Shown: positions 53,010 to 61,805, counted from the stretch's first letter. The stretch is DNA of 64,000 bases from Bacteroidales bacterium (GCA_017394765.1 JAFPXF010000073.1:1-64000), one strand, 5' to 3'. Notes: a model not told the origin generated them from the letters alone. Made by a program: numbers and translations.

Positions 53010-53783
53010 TTAAATGGTGTAGCCGTTCTTGAGGAGAAACTCCTTGGCTAAGTTCAGGTAGTTGGTGTTGCCTCGTGACTGCACATCGTAGAGCACGATG
53101 GGCTTGCCGAAGCTGGGTGCTTCGCTCAAACGCACATTGCGGGAGATGATGGTGTTGAAAACGATGTCCTTGCAATGCAACTTGACATCGTCCACAACGG
53201 CATTGGAAGATTTGTAGCGGGAGGAGTACATGGTCAGCAGGATCCCTTCGATGGAGAGGCCTGGGTTCATGTTGGACTGCACCAAGCGCACGGTGTTGAG
53301 CAATTTGCCAAGTCCTTCCAGGGCAAAATACTCGCACTGCACGGGGATGATGACCGAGTCGGCGGCCACAAGGGCGTTGAGGGTGATCAATCCTAACGAG
53401 GGGGCACAGTCGATGAAGACGAAGTCGTAGTCGTTCTTGAGGGTGTAGATGGCGTCCTTCATGCGGTATTCACGGCGGTCGAAGGAGATCATCTCGATTT
53501 CGGCGCCCACGAGATCGATGGTGGCGGGAAGCAGGTCAAGATGCGGGATTTGCGTCTTGATGATGGCTTCTGCCGCAAGGCGGTTTCCGATCATGCAGTC
53601 ATAGATGCTGATGGACTCTTCGTCGGGTTCGAAGCCCACGCCGGAGGAGGCGTTGGCCTGCGGGTCGGCGTCGATGAGCAGCACATGGAAATCCAGCACC
53701 GCCAACGAGGCCGCGAGATTGACGGCTGTGGTGGTCTTGCCCACACCGCCCTTTTGGTTCACGATGGCGACGATCTTTCCCAT
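53010..53783 (-). CDS. parA: chromosome partitioning ATPase ParA
   Basis: The 257-residue protein is a Walker-type ATPase of the Soj branch. The deviant Walker A is KGGVGKTTTAVNLAA (residues 11-25), Walker B is FVFIDCAPSLG, and a switch segment SVIIPVQCEYFALEG follows. It segregates the chromosome origin together with ParB. No N-terminal HTH is present, so it is the chromosomal rather than the plasmid type Ia form. The start codon overlaps the stop of the PUR-alpha-like gene. Confidence 0.96.
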   Translation of the reverse strand: MGKIVAIVNQKGGVGKTTTAVNLAASLAVLDFHVLLIDADPQANASSGVGFEPDEESISIYDCMIGNRLAAEAIIKTQIPHLDLLPATIDLVGAEIEMISFDRREYRMKDAIYTLKNDYDFVFIDCAPSLGLITLNALVAADSVIIPVQCEYFALEGLGKLLNTVRLVQSNMNPGLSIEGILLTMYSSRYKSSNAVVDDVKLHCKDIVFNTIISRNVRLSEAPSFGKPIVLYDVQSRGNTNYLNLAKEFLLKNGYTI

Positions 53784-54121
53784 TACAATGTCATGTCCAG
53801 GTTGTCAAAATCCACATCCACACGACCATCATCCTCGCGCGTGTTCGGTTCGAACATTGTCTCTTCGGGAACCTTGCCGGTCTGGATGAATTCGATCACG
53901 CCGGAAAGAGCGTTCTGGAATTTCTCGAAATCCTCCTTGTAAAGGAATATCTTGTGTTTCTCATAGAAGAAAGTGCCGGTTTCTTCGTTGAATTTTCTCT
54001 TGCTTTCGGTAATCGTCAAATACAATTCTTCCGATCTCGTGCTTTTCACATCGAAAAAGTAAGTTCTCTTACCTGCCTTTACGGCTCTTGACAATACTTC
54101 GTTCTTTTCTTGATTTTCCAT
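53783..54121 (-). CDS. PUR-alpha-like nucleic-acid-binding protein (DUF3276)
   Basis: The protein has 112 residues from ATG 54121 (MENQEKN); ATG 54145 would add 8. KAGKRTYFFDVKSTRSEELYLTITESKR and HKIFLYKEDFEKFQNALSGVIEFI are the two beta-beta-beta-alpha halves of the PUR repeat. The acidic C-terminus carries no further domain. The family binds RNA or single-stranded DNA; its cell role is unclear. The stop overlaps the parA start by one base, and yidC lies just upstream. Confidence 0.88.
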   Translation of the reverse strand: MENQEKNEVLSRAVKAGKRTYFFDVKSTRSEELYLTITESKRKFNEETGTFFYEKHKIFLYKEDFEKFQNALSGVIEFIQTGKVPEETMFEPNTREDDGRVDVDFDNLDMTL

Positions 54122-54167
54122 TTTGATTGTATTTTGAAGTTTCACATTGCCCTTGCGGGCGTCCTTT

Positions 54168-56087
54168 CTATTTTCTTTGTTGTTGTTTCTGAAGTTGGGC
54201 CTGCTGTTTGGCCAACTCTTCCATCTTCAGCTGCCACTTCGACTTCTTGACGGGCTTTTTCATGTTGGCCTGCAGCTTGGCGCGCAGGTTGTCCTCGTTG
54301 ACCGCAAAGCGGAAGATGAACATCTGCAGGAATGTCAAGAGGTTGAAAAGCAGGTAGTAATACGTCAATGCCGAGGAGAAGTTGTTGAACATGAAGAGGA
54401 ACATGATGGGCATCATGTACATCATCATGTTCATCATCCTTTGCTGGTCTTTGTTGCCTTGCGTCGGGTTCATCAGCTTGTTGTTGAGCCATGTGTAAAC
54501 CAGGGTGGCGGCGGTCATGAGGATCGTGAACAGGCTCATGTGGTCGCCGTACAAAGGTACGGTGCGCCCGAAATCCCAGATGGAGTCGTATGTGGAGAGG
54601 TCTTCCGCCCACAGGAAGGATTGCTGGCGCAATTCGTATGCGGCCGGGAAGAAACGATACATGGCGATGAGGATCGGCATTTGCAGTAACATCGGCAGAC
54701 AGCCGCCCGCCGGATTCACGCCTGCGCTCTTGTACAGCGCCATGGTGGCCTGCTGCTTCTTCATCATGTCCTCCTCCTTGGGGTACTTGGCGTTGAGCGC
54801 TTCGATTTCCGGCTTCAACGCACGCATCTTGGCCGACGACATGTAGGTCTTGTAGCTGACAGGCAGCAAGACGACTTTCAGGATGATGGTCAGGATGAGG
54901 ATGATGAGTCCATAGCTGAGTCCATAACTGCTCAACCAGTTGAAGACCGGGATGATGGCGAAGCGGTTGATCCAATGCAGCAGGAAGAATCCCCAGCCTA
55001 ACGGAACCTGACGTTCCAGCTTCATGCCGTAACTCTTCAACAGTTTGTATTGGTTGGGTCCCACATAGAGGGACATGCCGAAATTGCCTTTGTCGAGATC
55101 CGGCATCTCAAAGTCGAGGTTGGCGGAACAGTTCTTGAGCAGGGATGTCTCCGACTTGTCATAGCCGCTGACGGCGAGGGCCCCGGATTTGAAGGGCTTG
55201 TCGTCCGCAATGAGGCAGGACGTGAAGAACTGCTGCTTGATGGAAACCCATTTCAGGGAGGAGGTGATCTCCTTGCTGGCATCCTTGCGCTCGTCGAGGT
55301 TGCCCACTTCGTCGCCGCTGTCCATGTAATAAATGGAGGTGAGCATCTTTTCCGCATCGTAGTTCTTCTCCACGTTGCGGGGCCGGGCGTTCCAGTTGAG
55401 CGTGTAGTCGTGCTTGTTGGCATAGAGATATTTGCCCATGTTGACAAAACGGACCTTGAAGCCGAAGCGATAGTCGTTGTTGTCAAAGGTGTAGCGATAT
55501 TCAATGTAGGACTTGGCATCCTGGGTCTGGCATTGGACAGAGTCGCCCGTGGAGTTGGGGTAGAGGCGCAGGGAGAGCGTCTTGTGCTTTTCGTCCACCA
55601 CAAGGGTGTCGTCCACGTCGGCAAGGAAATAGCAGTCGCGAGTGGCCACTTCAGTCTGGTCGCTCAACAGCAGGTCGATGCTCATCTCGTTGGTGCCGCC
55701 TTCGAAAAGCTCCAGCATCACCTTGGCGGAATCTTTCGGAGTGTAACGATACACATCTTTGAGATAAAGATGCTTGAGGTAGCCGCCCTTTTTGCTGAAG
55801 CAGTAATAGGCCTTGTCGGTCTCGACGACATAGTCGGTGGTGTCGGCGACCTGAGGGCTGGAAAAACGTTGCGCAGGGGATAGCGCCGCCGTTGCCTCCG
55901 TTTGGTCCTGAATTGTGTCTTGTTCGAGGGAGAGGGTCGCAGCCTCTTCCGCCTTCTGCTCGGCCTGCTCCGCCATTTGTTGCTCTTGTGCTTCTCTGAA
56001 TTTCTTGGCCCGGTTGGTCTGGTAGAAACTGAAACCCATGAACAGGCCGAATATCAATAGCAGTCCGATTACTGTGTTCTTATCCAT
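54168..56087 (-). CDS. yidC: membrane protein insertase YidC
   Basis: The protein has 639 residues. An N-terminal membrane segment (about 6-20) is followed by a large periplasmic domain (about 60-350) and a 5-helix insertase core from about 365 (LLHWINRFAIIPVFNWLSSYG, VLLPVSYKTYMSSAKMRALKPEIEALNAKY, NPAGGCLPMLLQMPILIAMYRFF). The conserved Lys/Arg in the groove is expected in the VSYKTYMS region. A basic C-terminal tail (KKPVKKSKWQLKMEELAKQQ) may contact ribosomes. It inserts proteins into the inner membrane, alone or with SecYEG. The promoter lies at 56110. Confidence 0.95.
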   Translation of the reverse strand: MDKNTVIGLLLIFGLFMGFSFYQTNRAKKFREAQEQQMAEQAEQKAEEAATLSLEQDTIQDQTEATAALSPAQRFSSPQVADTTDYVVETDKAYYCFSKKGGYLKHLYLKDVYRYTPKDSAKVMLELFEGGTNEMSIDLLLSDQTEVATRDCYFLADVDDTLVVDEKHKTLSLRLYPNSTGDSVQCQTQDAKSYIEYRYTFDNNDYRFGFKVRFVNMGKYLYANKHDYTLNWNARPRNVEKNYDAEKMLTSIYYMDSGDEVGNLDERKDASKEITSSLKWVSIKQQFFTSCLIADDKPFKSGALAVSGYDKSETSLLKNCSANLDFEMPDLDKGNFGMSLYVGPNQYKLLKSYGMKLERQVPLGWGFFLLHWINRFAIIPVFNWLSSYGLSYGLIILILTIILKVVLLPVSYKTYMSSAKMRALKPEIEALNAKYPKEEDMMKKQQATMALYKSAGVNPAGGCLPMLLQMPILIAMYRFFPAAYELRQQSFLWAEDLSTYDSIWDFGRTVPLYGDHMSLFTILMTAATLVYTWLNNKLMNPTQGNKDQQRMMNMMMYMMPIMFLFMFNNFSSALTYYYLLFNLLTFLQMFIFRFAVNEDNLRAKLQANMKKPVKKSKWQLKMEELAKQQAQLQKQQQRK

Positions 56088-56109
56088 CTCACGTTTTTAA
56101 TTAAGGCGG

Positions 56110-56117
56110 CAAAAATA
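56110..56117 (-). promoter_or_regulatory. -7 promoter element of yidC
   Basis: The minus strand reads TATTTTTG followed by CCGCC, matching TAnnTTTG; the leader to ATG 56087 is about 17 bases. The remaining bases to 56301 hold nothing recognisable. Confidence 0.65.
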
Positions 56118-56301
56118 CAAAAAATAGGAATAAATCCCAGTGCCCCCCAATCAATTTTTATTTCTCGACAGATTCAACTTGCCGTTCCGGTATTTCTCTT
56201 CCCGCCCCCGGATTCTCCTCCCTTTCGGTCTGTGCCGGACTCGACAATCTGCTGGGACAGATGGGAATCATCCGGAGGAGCATTCCGGAAGGCGGAGGAC
56301 C

Positions 56302-56508
56302 TTATACATGTGTGATGCCTTCAGCCGGCGCGGTTTCCATAAATCTTTCGCGAAGGAAAAGATAGAGGATGAATCCGATGATGTTGGCTCCACTCACCAT
56401 CCATGCGAACACAACAGGCCATCTCATCCTGCGTCGGGTGCCAAGCGCGAGCATGTAAATCCAGAAAAGGATGACAAAAACGCTGTATATGATAAAAAAT
56501 GTGCTCAT
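56302..56508 (-). CDS. small membrane protein, second of a pair
   Basis: This 68-residue protein has two hydrophobic helices (about 3-23 and 31-50) separated by a basic LGTRRRMRW turn. I do not recognise a family. It overlaps the preceding small ORF by four bases (ATGA), so translation is coupled; this and the two-helix layout support it as real. It is short enough to work as a subunit or regulator of a larger membrane complex, but nothing shows which. Confidence 0.6.
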   Translation of the reverse strand: MSTFFIIYSVFVILFWIYMLALGTRRRMRWPVVFAWMVSGANIIGFILYLFLRERFMETAPAEGITHV

Positions 56509-56738
56509 TGCTCTTGTGTGTTATGGCGAGAATTCAGATAAATGAATGGAATAACGATGCCTCCCGTCCATATGATCATCAAAAGCCAAAGAATAAACTT
56601 CCCGACGGAAAAACGGCTGTGAATCATTTTCTTAACAGCCAATACAAGACTGATGCACCAAAGGACTGCCCAGACGGCGGTGACGCACAGCATCAGGCGC
56701 AGGGCAACGGGGGTGAGATAGGTGAAACTGTTTTCCAT
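56505..56738 (-). CDS. small membrane protein, first of a pair
   Basis: This 77-residue protein has two or three hydrophobic segments (about 10-35 and 48-68). The final part, KFILWLLMIIWTGGIVIPFIYL, resembles the N-terminal membrane domain of phospholipase D-like and cardiolipin-synthase-like small proteins (PLDc_N), but without a catalytic domain. A -7 element lies upstream (56830-56837). The next small membrane ORF overlaps its stop by four bases. Function unknown. Confidence 0.6.
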   Translation of the reverse strand: MENSFTYLTPVALRLMLCVTAVWAVLWCISLVLAVKKMIHSRFSVGKFILWLLMIIWTGGIVIPFIYLNSRHNTQEQ

Positions 56739-56829
56739 AGTTTAGATTTTTTAATGAGGGATCCTATAAATTTCATGGTTATTTCCGTACAGGTGGAGCC
56801 TTTTCCTATATGGAATTTTTTTTAGGTTG

Positions 56830-56837
56830 CAAATATA
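56830..56837 (-). promoter_or_regulatory. -7 promoter element of the small membrane protein pair
   Basis: The minus strand reads TATATTTG followed by CAACC, a match to TAnnTTTG, with a leader of about 85 bases. Between here and 57037 the DNA is A/T-rich and shows nothing else. Confidence 0.5.
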
Positions 56838-57037
56838 TATTTTTTTTGTTTAGATATGACAAGAATTTGAAATTATAGTCTAACGTATTTGTATTTAGTG
56901 AGTTATCAATAAATTTTGTTGGTGGCTTTTTTGTTTCGTTCTTGATAAAGTGATTGGTTTTCAGTATTTTAGAAGCGAAAAACATCACATTTCAGGCTCT
57001 ATGAGAATCAATCACGACTGCATAAATAATGAAATAT

Positions 57038-57168
57038 ATATCTGATGGCACAAAACATGGTTCTGCATCCTTTTCGCGGCGAGCAACATACACCCTCTCC
57101 ATAACCCCGCACAAGCGACGAAGGAGCGCAGGAACCTGCTCATGCAGGCCTTGTGCCATCCGGTATAT
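57038..57168. mobile_element. small element with terminal inverted repeats (MITE-like)
   Basis: GATGGCACAA (57044-57053) and TTGTGCCATC (57151-57160) are perfect inverted repeats, and similarity extends outward to about 18 bases (ATATAyCkGATGGCACAA). The inside carries, on the minus strand, the GCGCTCCTTCGTCGC...GAGAGGGTGT block and the GTTGCTCGCCGCGAAA block also found at 26.7-26.9 kb. A copy of the terminal repeat lies at 27152-27171. No ORF is present. The element is about 130 bases long and may be moved by a transposase encoded elsewhere. Confidence 0.55.
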
Positions 57169-57174
57169 AACCGC

Positions 57175-57212
57175 AAAAAAAAACTACCGGACTTGAGTCG
57201 GGTAGTTTTTTT
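57175..57212 (-). terminator. terminator after the DUF2147 gene
   Basis: CTACC-G-GAC pairs with GTC-G-GGTAG around TTGA, flanked by an A-run on the left and a T-run on the right, so it works in either direction. It lies 18 bases past the stop of the minus-strand gene. Confidence 0.75.
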
Positions 57213-57229
57213 GATGTATAATCAGATGT

Positions 57230-57649
57230 TTACTTCTGTGGGCGCAGTTTCGCTTCCCGGGTCCAGTCAACGGTCATGCCGAAGAGCGAAACGCCGAGAT
57301 ACCCGCGCATCTTGAGGGTCTTGCCGTTATTGGCCAGCCGGATGTAGGTTTTGTAGGTGCCCTTCTTGCCGGGGTATTTGAGCTTGCCGTTCTGGTATTC
57401 GTTTTCCTTGGCATTGTAGGTCAGTCCGGTCATGAAGACAAGACCGAGCTGGTCTCTCTTTTTGGGATTTTCCACCCATACCACCTTGGCCTCGTAGGTG
57501 CCGTCGGCGGCCTTGTAGATTTCACATTGCGATCCCTCTTTGGAGAAGGGGTCAACAGAATGGTAGATGCCACAGATGTCATCCGCATTTTGGGCGTGCA
57601 AAGCGTATCCGAACAGGGCGATGAACAGGATTGTCAGCGTTTTTTTCAT
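57230..57649 (-). CDS. DUF2147-family secreted protein
   Basis: The 139-residue protein has a signal peptide cut before QNADD. The DUF2147 pattern is complete: ICGIYHS near the start, CEIYKAADGTYEAKVVWVENPKKRDQLGL, a central Gly-Leu-x-Tyr segment, and the final LKMRGYLGVSLFGMTVDWTR. These small periplasmic proteins form a lipocalin-like barrel; their role is not known. It stands alone with a downstream terminator. Confidence 0.9.
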   Translation of the reverse strand: MKKTLTILFIALFGYALHAQNADDICGIYHSVDPFSKEGSQCEIYKAADGTYEAKVVWVENPKKRDQLGLVFMTGLTYNAKENEYQNGKLKYPGKKGTYKTYIRLANNGKTLKMRGYLGVSLFGMTVDWTREAKLRPQK

Positions 57650-57685
57650 AGCGATCGTTGTTTTCGGTGAAACAGGGCTGGAATT

Positions 57686-59092
57686 TTATTCCTCTGGGGC
57701 GAACAATGGGTCCCAAGGCGGGAGATAGATGGGGGTTTGGTCGAAAAGTTTAAGGGTGGCGGCGGGGATGTATTTGGATTCCACGACCAAGCGGAACATG
57801 TATTCGTTGAACCATTCGTTGGTCATGATGAGGAAACCGTTGTGGCCGTATTTGCTGCCCCAGCTGTTCTCGACCATCCATTTGAGCGGTCTGCCGTCCT
57901 TGTCGAGATCGACGGCGCAGAGTGTCATGGCGTGTGTGGAGCCGCTGGCGTACGTGGCGATGCGCTGGCGCTTGTCCATGTTGAACGAGGTGCCGAACAG
58001 GGAGCCGTAGTCGTAGTTGTTGATGTCCATGTAGCCGGTCTCGCGGTCGAGGAACTTGCCCACGTCGCAGGAGAAGTACATGTTGGTGCTGTCTTTGATG
58101 GAGGCGATGGCCATGTCGGCGATGTCGCTCATCGGCAGGTTGAGGTAGCGCCAGTTCTGGCCGTCATAGACATGGCGGTCGTATTGGATCTCATACACGC
58201 GGTAGTACTCGCGGGTGGGGTCGTTCATCACCATATAATATTTGCTGAAATCCTCGTTGGCGAACTTGGCGGCGAACGACTTGGGCGTGTATTTGTCGGT
58301 GCTGACGATCTCACCTTTGGCGTTGCGCTGCGTCCAGGTGAACTCGGCGGGGGGCTCGCCCAACGTATATACCAACATCTTGTAGATGACTTTCAGCATC
58401 TCCATCTTTTTGTCCTGCAACATCTTCTCGGTGGTGCTCTTGTTGTTGGCCATCTCCCGGAGGATCAAGCCGTCCTCGCGCAGGCGAAGCTTGATGAGCG
58501 ATGACATCTGCGAGGTGTGGTTGCTGCTGTAGGTCTCGGGCATCGCTTCCTTGGGCATGATGCCGTACTTGGTAATCAGGTTGGCCACGCCGGTGAACTG
58601 GCCGCCGTCACTGAGCGGGTTCTGGAAGAGCCACTTCACGGTCTCGTCCTCCATCGACTTGGCACGGTTGTCCAGAATCGACTGCAGGAAGAGGTTCGCC
58701 TTTTCCAGTTGGTCCCAGAAGAAGGTGTAGCATTGCGAGAACTGGAAGTCGGAGGGCAGGTCGTGTTTTTTGATGGCCTTGGCGCGCAGCACGTTCATTC
58801 CGGTGAACATCCAGCAGCGGCCGGAAGAGGCCTGGTCGGTGATGGCCTTGGAGGGCACTTGGTTGGAGAAGTGCGCATCGAAGGCCGTGTTGTTGTCGTA
58901 GTTCTTGGCCAGCTTGTTGATGTCGTTGGCCACCACCGCGTTGCGGAGGGCTTTCTCGGCGCCTGTGCTCTTGTACGAGTCTTGCAAAGTGGCGATTTGG
59001 TCTGCGGTCAGGCCTCCGTTCTTGCTGATGGTTTGTCCGTTGGCGAGGAAGAGGCAGCTGACGGCTAAAGTGAGAAGGAGTGTTCTTTTCAT
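57686..59092 (-). CDS. secreted C1-family cysteine peptidase (PepC / bleomycin-hydrolase type)
   Basis: The protein has 468 residues. A signal peptide is cut before QTISKNG. The catalytic Cys lies in DQASSGRCWMF (about residue 93), the His in YASGSTHAMTLC (about residue 390) and the Asn in MVENSWGSKYG (about residue 412), the C1B order. Cytoplasmic PepC is hexameric with an aminopeptidase pore; an exported form like this is common in Bacteroidales and may degrade peptides in the periplasm. Length matches the family. There is no T9SS domain. Confidence 0.92.
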   Translation of the reverse strand: MKRTLLLTLAVSCLFLANGQTISKNGGLTADQIATLQDSYKSTGAEKALRNAVVANDINKLAKNYDNNTAFDAHFSNQVPSKAITDQASSGRCWMFTGMNVLRAKAIKKHDLPSDFQFSQCYTFFWDQLEKANLFLQSILDNRAKSMEDETVKWLFQNPLSDGGQFTGVANLITKYGIMPKEAMPETYSSNHTSQMSSLIKLRLREDGLILREMANNKSTTEKMLQDKKMEMLKVIYKMLVYTLGEPPAEFTWTQRNAKGEIVSTDKYTPKSFAAKFANEDFSKYYMVMNDPTREYYRVYEIQYDRHVYDGQNWRYLNLPMSDIADMAIASIKDSTNMYFSCDVGKFLDRETGYMDINNYDYGSLFGTSFNMDKRQRIATYASGSTHAMTLCAVDLDKDGRPLKWMVENSWGSKYGHNGFLIMTNEWFNEYMFRLVVESKYIPAATLKLFDQTPIYLPPWDPLFAPEE

Positions 59093-59139
59093 CTTTTGTT
59101 GAGGTGTTTTGGTTTGTTATGTTAACAATAAATAAATGG

Positions 59140-59949
59140 TTACATGGGTTTGATTTTGCGGGCCAGCTTGGCGCAGAGACCGGGGAAGAAGCGCTTGATA
59201 TGGGCCATGATGAGTTCGCCGCTGCCCACGAGTTTCTCCCGTTTCTCTTTGGCGATGGCCTTGAAGATGATGCGGGAGGCCTTCTCCGCGGTGATGCCGC
59301 CCGCCTGGCCCGCGTCCATCTTGCCGTGCTGTTTGCCGTCTTTCTCTAACGCGTTGACGGAGATGTTGGTCTGTACGCGCCCCGGGGTGAGGATGGTCAC
59401 GCGGATGTGGTGCTGCCAGTTTTCCGCCGCCACGGTCTCGAAGAAGCCGTACAGGGCGTGCTTGGCCGACGAGTAGGCGCAGCGCAACGGGAACCCGAAG
59501 AGTCCGGCAATACTGGTGGTCACGGCCAACTGTCCGCCGCCCTGCTCGATCATCTTGGGCAGAACGGCCTTGGTGAGGATGACGGGCGCATAGAAGTCGA
59601 TGTCCATCACCTTGCGGATGACGGCGAGGTCGGTCTCCACGGTGGTGCCGCGCTGGCTGATGCCGGCGTTGTTGTAGAACAGGTCGATGCGCCCGTAGGC
59701 GTTGAGCGCATCCTGCGCGAGCTGCGGCAGCGCGTCGGTCTGCGACAGGTCGAAGGGCAGGCAGGTCACGGCCTTGGCGCCACGACGCAGGCACTCCTCG
59801 CGCACCTGCTCCAAAAGGTCCGGCTCCAAGGCTGTGAGGATGAGTCGCGCCCCGGCTTCGGCAAAGCGGAAAGCCACCTCCTTGCCCATTCCGGAGGAGG
59901 TGCCCGTGATCCAGACTGCTTTGTTGGTATAGTCAATCATTGTTGTCAA
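59140..59949 (-). CDS. short-chain dehydrogenase/reductase
   Basis: The 269-residue SDR has the cofactor loop TGTSSGMG (about residues 16-23), the structural NNAGIS motif (about 93-98), and the catalytic Ser and YSSAK (Tyr and Lys at about 159-163). The C-terminal part has the classical-SDR loop and ends in a basic tail (RKIKPM). Start could be 59949 or 59940 (MIDYTNK). A -7 element lies at 59961. The substrate cannot be told; the basic tail and a preceding ArgPhePhe stretch are reminiscent of membrane-associated lipid-modifying SDRs, which is only a hint. Confidence 0.92.
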   Translation of the reverse strand: MTTMIDYTNKAVWITGTSSGMGKEVAFRFAEAGARLILTALEPDLLEQVREECLRRGAKAVTCLPFDLSQTDALPQLAQDALNAYGRIDLFYNNAGISQRGTTVETDLAVIRKVMDIDFYAPVILTKAVLPKMIEQGGGQLAVTTSIAGLFGFPLRCAYSSAKHALYGFFETVAAENWQHHIRVTILTPGRVQTNISVNALEKDGKQHGKMDAGQAGGITAEKASRIIFKAIAKEKREKLVGSGELIMAHIKRFFPGLCAKLARKIKPM

Positions 59950-59960
59950 ATTTTCAGGCG

Positions 59961-59968
59961 CAAAAATA
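59961..59968 (-). promoter_or_regulatory. -7 promoter element of the SDR gene
   Basis: The minus strand reads TATTTTTG followed by CGCC, matching TAnnTTTG, 12-21 bases before the two possible start codons. Confidence 0.6.
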
Positions 59969-59988
59969 CAAAAAGTTTACGGACACTG

Positions 59989-60978
59989 TCATTGAAACCG
60001 CACCGATTCCGCAATCTCCATTGTGTGGCTGCCGGTGCCCTCCTCGTATTTGCCGTATATGAGGCAGTATTTCCAGGTGCGCCAGTCGCGGAGCAATACC
60101 ACGTCAACCATGGTGGTGTATGGTTTTGTACGGTAAATCCAGCATCTGCGGTGTGCCTGGATTTTCGGTTCCCCCTCCAATCCGAAACCGCTGTCCGACA
60201 TCAGCTCGTCAGGGTATTGTGCATATTTCCTGTCAACCAGTTCCTCAAACGGTGCCTCACTGATATCCACATCTCCCTCCTTCACGCCGGAACAGATGTA
60301 ATACACACAGTCTTCGTTGAAAAATTTTATGAAAAGAGCGTCTGCAGTATGCTCATAACCGCATTCCAGCCCGGCCGGTTTCTTGACTCGAACCAATCCG
60401 TCCGTGAGTTCATCTGCCTCCAGCGTTTCTGGATCGATGGTGATTTCAACGTCACCATAAAAAACTCCGGGAAAAGGTCTGCCATCCGAAATGCATGCGA
60501 CAACACGGTGACAGAACAGTGTGTAAGGGAACAGAAGTCCATATAGTAGGAATGTCAACCAGACGGGAACATGCCGTTCCTTCAATGGGAAAACATGCCG
60601 GACCTGTTCGGAATGGGTGATATACCACATGCAAAGTGCCCATACGGAAAGACAAGCCAGCACCTTCCAAACTGGAAATGCCGTTAGCGTCAGCATCGCT
60701 GTGCCAACGGTCATCAGCATGATGTATATGTGTAGGAGGAAAATGGTGTCGCCTCGCCTGTTGCGCAACGAAAGAAACGCCATCGCCGCGATGGCGGGAG
60801 GAAGAAGGCAGAAAGAAAGTGCAACACCCACGAACAGCCAAGAATGGGGGAGAACGCTGGCGAACCAAATGATAAAAAAGCAAGAAAGCGGAACGTGCAG
60901 CACGGCTGTGGCGCCGAGAAAACACAACAGCACCTTGAATGCGCCGTGAATTTCAGGGTGTTCTTGTTCCGTTGTCAT
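59989..60978 (-). CDS. hypothetical membrane protein with soluble C-terminal domain
   Basis: The protein has 329 residues. Four to five hydrophobic segments (about 15-38, 44-70, 80-100, 105-120 and 138-158) are followed by a soluble domain of about 165 residues with several Tyr/Cys-rich strands (DCVYYICSGVKEGDVDISEAPF, WRTWKYCLIYGKYEEG). I do not recognise the family. There is no signal peptide beyond the first helix. The gene stands between the SDR and an outer-membrane protein gene, with gaps on both sides, so it is probably expressed alone. The last strand region may face the periplasm or cytoplasm; topology is uncertain. Confidence 0.7.
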   Translation of the reverse strand: MTTEQEHPEIHGAFKVLLCFLGATAVLHVPLSCFFIIWFASVLPHSWLFVGVALSFCLLPPAIAAMAFLSLRNRRGDTIFLLHIYIMLMTVGTAMLTLTAFPVWKVLACLSVWALCMWYITHSEQVRHVFPLKERHVPVWLTFLLYGLLFPYTLFCHRVVACISDGRPFPGVFYGDVEITIDPETLEADELTDGLVRVKKPAGLECGYEHTADALFIKFFNEDCVYYICSGVKEGDVDISEAPFEELVDRKYAQYPDELMSDSGFGLEGEPKIQAHRRCWIYRTKPYTTMVDVVLLRDWRTWKYCLIYGKYEEGTGSHTMEIAESVRFQ

Positions 60979-61067
60979 ATCGGGTTAGATGTGTTCAGAT
61001 GTGGCGATTTTCAAAATCCCATGTGGATGTGCCCTCGCTACATGGGGCACGGAATTGAATAAGCGCC

Positions 61068-61616
61068 TTATTGGAAGGTGTAGCGCACCCCGAGGTTCAC
61101 CAAACCCCAGTCGAAGGTGTGGTTGACGGTGACCTCATGGTTGAATTGGAAACGGTAGCCCGGACGGAAATCTATCTGCAGGGCGAGGGGGATGCCGAAT
61201 TTGTATTCCAAGCCGATGATGCCGTGGGCGCCGCTTTTTCCCATGATGTTCCAGATTTGCATCTCCGGGGAGGTGGTGCTGTAGTATGACACCGACGGGT
61301 GCCAGCTGAACCCGAGGCTGACGCCGCCACCGGCAAAGCCGTACAGGCCTTTCACAAAGTGACCCTCATACATGAAGCTCGCGGCGAGCTCGGTTGTCCA
61401 CAGCGTGGAGCCGTAGCCGGCAATGATGCTGTAGTTGTATTTGGTGCCCATGTCGAGCTGGATGGCGAAGTGGTCGGTGGGGAAGGTCTTGTAGGAGAAT
61501 GCCTGCATGGAGCCGACTGTCGCGCCGATGCCGTGCCGGTAGGGGGCCTGCGCGTTGGCTTGAAACATTGTGGCAACCATAAAGATCAGAAGTGCAATAA
61601 AGCCGTGTTTCCTCAT
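61068..61616 (-). CDS. small outer-membrane beta-barrel protein
   Basis: The protein has 182 residues. The signal peptide is cut before QAPYRH. The mature part consists of alternating hydrophobic/polar strands with many Gly and aromatic residues (YRHGIGATVGSMQAF, FAIQLDMGTKYNYSIIAGYG, LYGFAGGGVSLGFSW) and ends in Phe-Gln after VNLGVRYTFQ, close to the C-terminal aromatic rule for barrels. It is probably an 8-stranded OmpA-like or opacity-type barrel without a plug. A -7 element lies at 61642-61649. No further family is recognised. Confidence 0.78.
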   Translation of the reverse strand: MRKHGFIALLIFMVATMFQANAQAPYRHGIGATVGSMQAFSYKTFPTDHFAIQLDMGTKYNYSIIAGYGSTLWTTELAASFMYEGHFVKGLYGFAGGGVSLGFSWHPSVSYYSTTSPEMQIWNIMGKSGAHGIIGLEYKFGIPLALQIDFRPGYRFQFNHEVTVNHTFDWGLVNLGVRYTFQ

Positions 61617-61641
61617 GTTGTGTCTTGTTTGTTAGCGGCGG

Positions 61642-61649
61642 CAAAGATA
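61642..61649 (-). promoter_or_regulatory. -7 promoter element of the outer-membrane protein gene
   Basis: The minus strand reads TATCTTTG followed by CCGCC, matching TAnnTTTG, 26 bases before the start codon. Confidence 0.6.
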
Positions 61650-61797
61650 AAAAAAATGAAGAACAATAGTGCCGATCCCCTCTTTCGACGGGAATGCAGG
61701 CATGTTGACGCCGGATGATTCCCGCAGAAGGGAGGAGTTAATTTGCTGGTATGAAAATTTATCTGCGGACTTATGAACACTGTATTGTTAAAATTAT

Positions 61798-61805
61798 TAT
61801 TTTTG
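61798..61805 (+). promoter_or_regulatory. -7 promoter element of the large secreted protein gene
   Basis: TATTTTTG followed by CCG matches TAnnTTTG; the leader to ATG 61844 is about 30 bases. Confidence 0.6.

Noticed and set aside
52122..53783. parS site near parAB
   Set aside because: I looked for the usual GTTTCACGTGAAAC-type palindrome and found none in this window.
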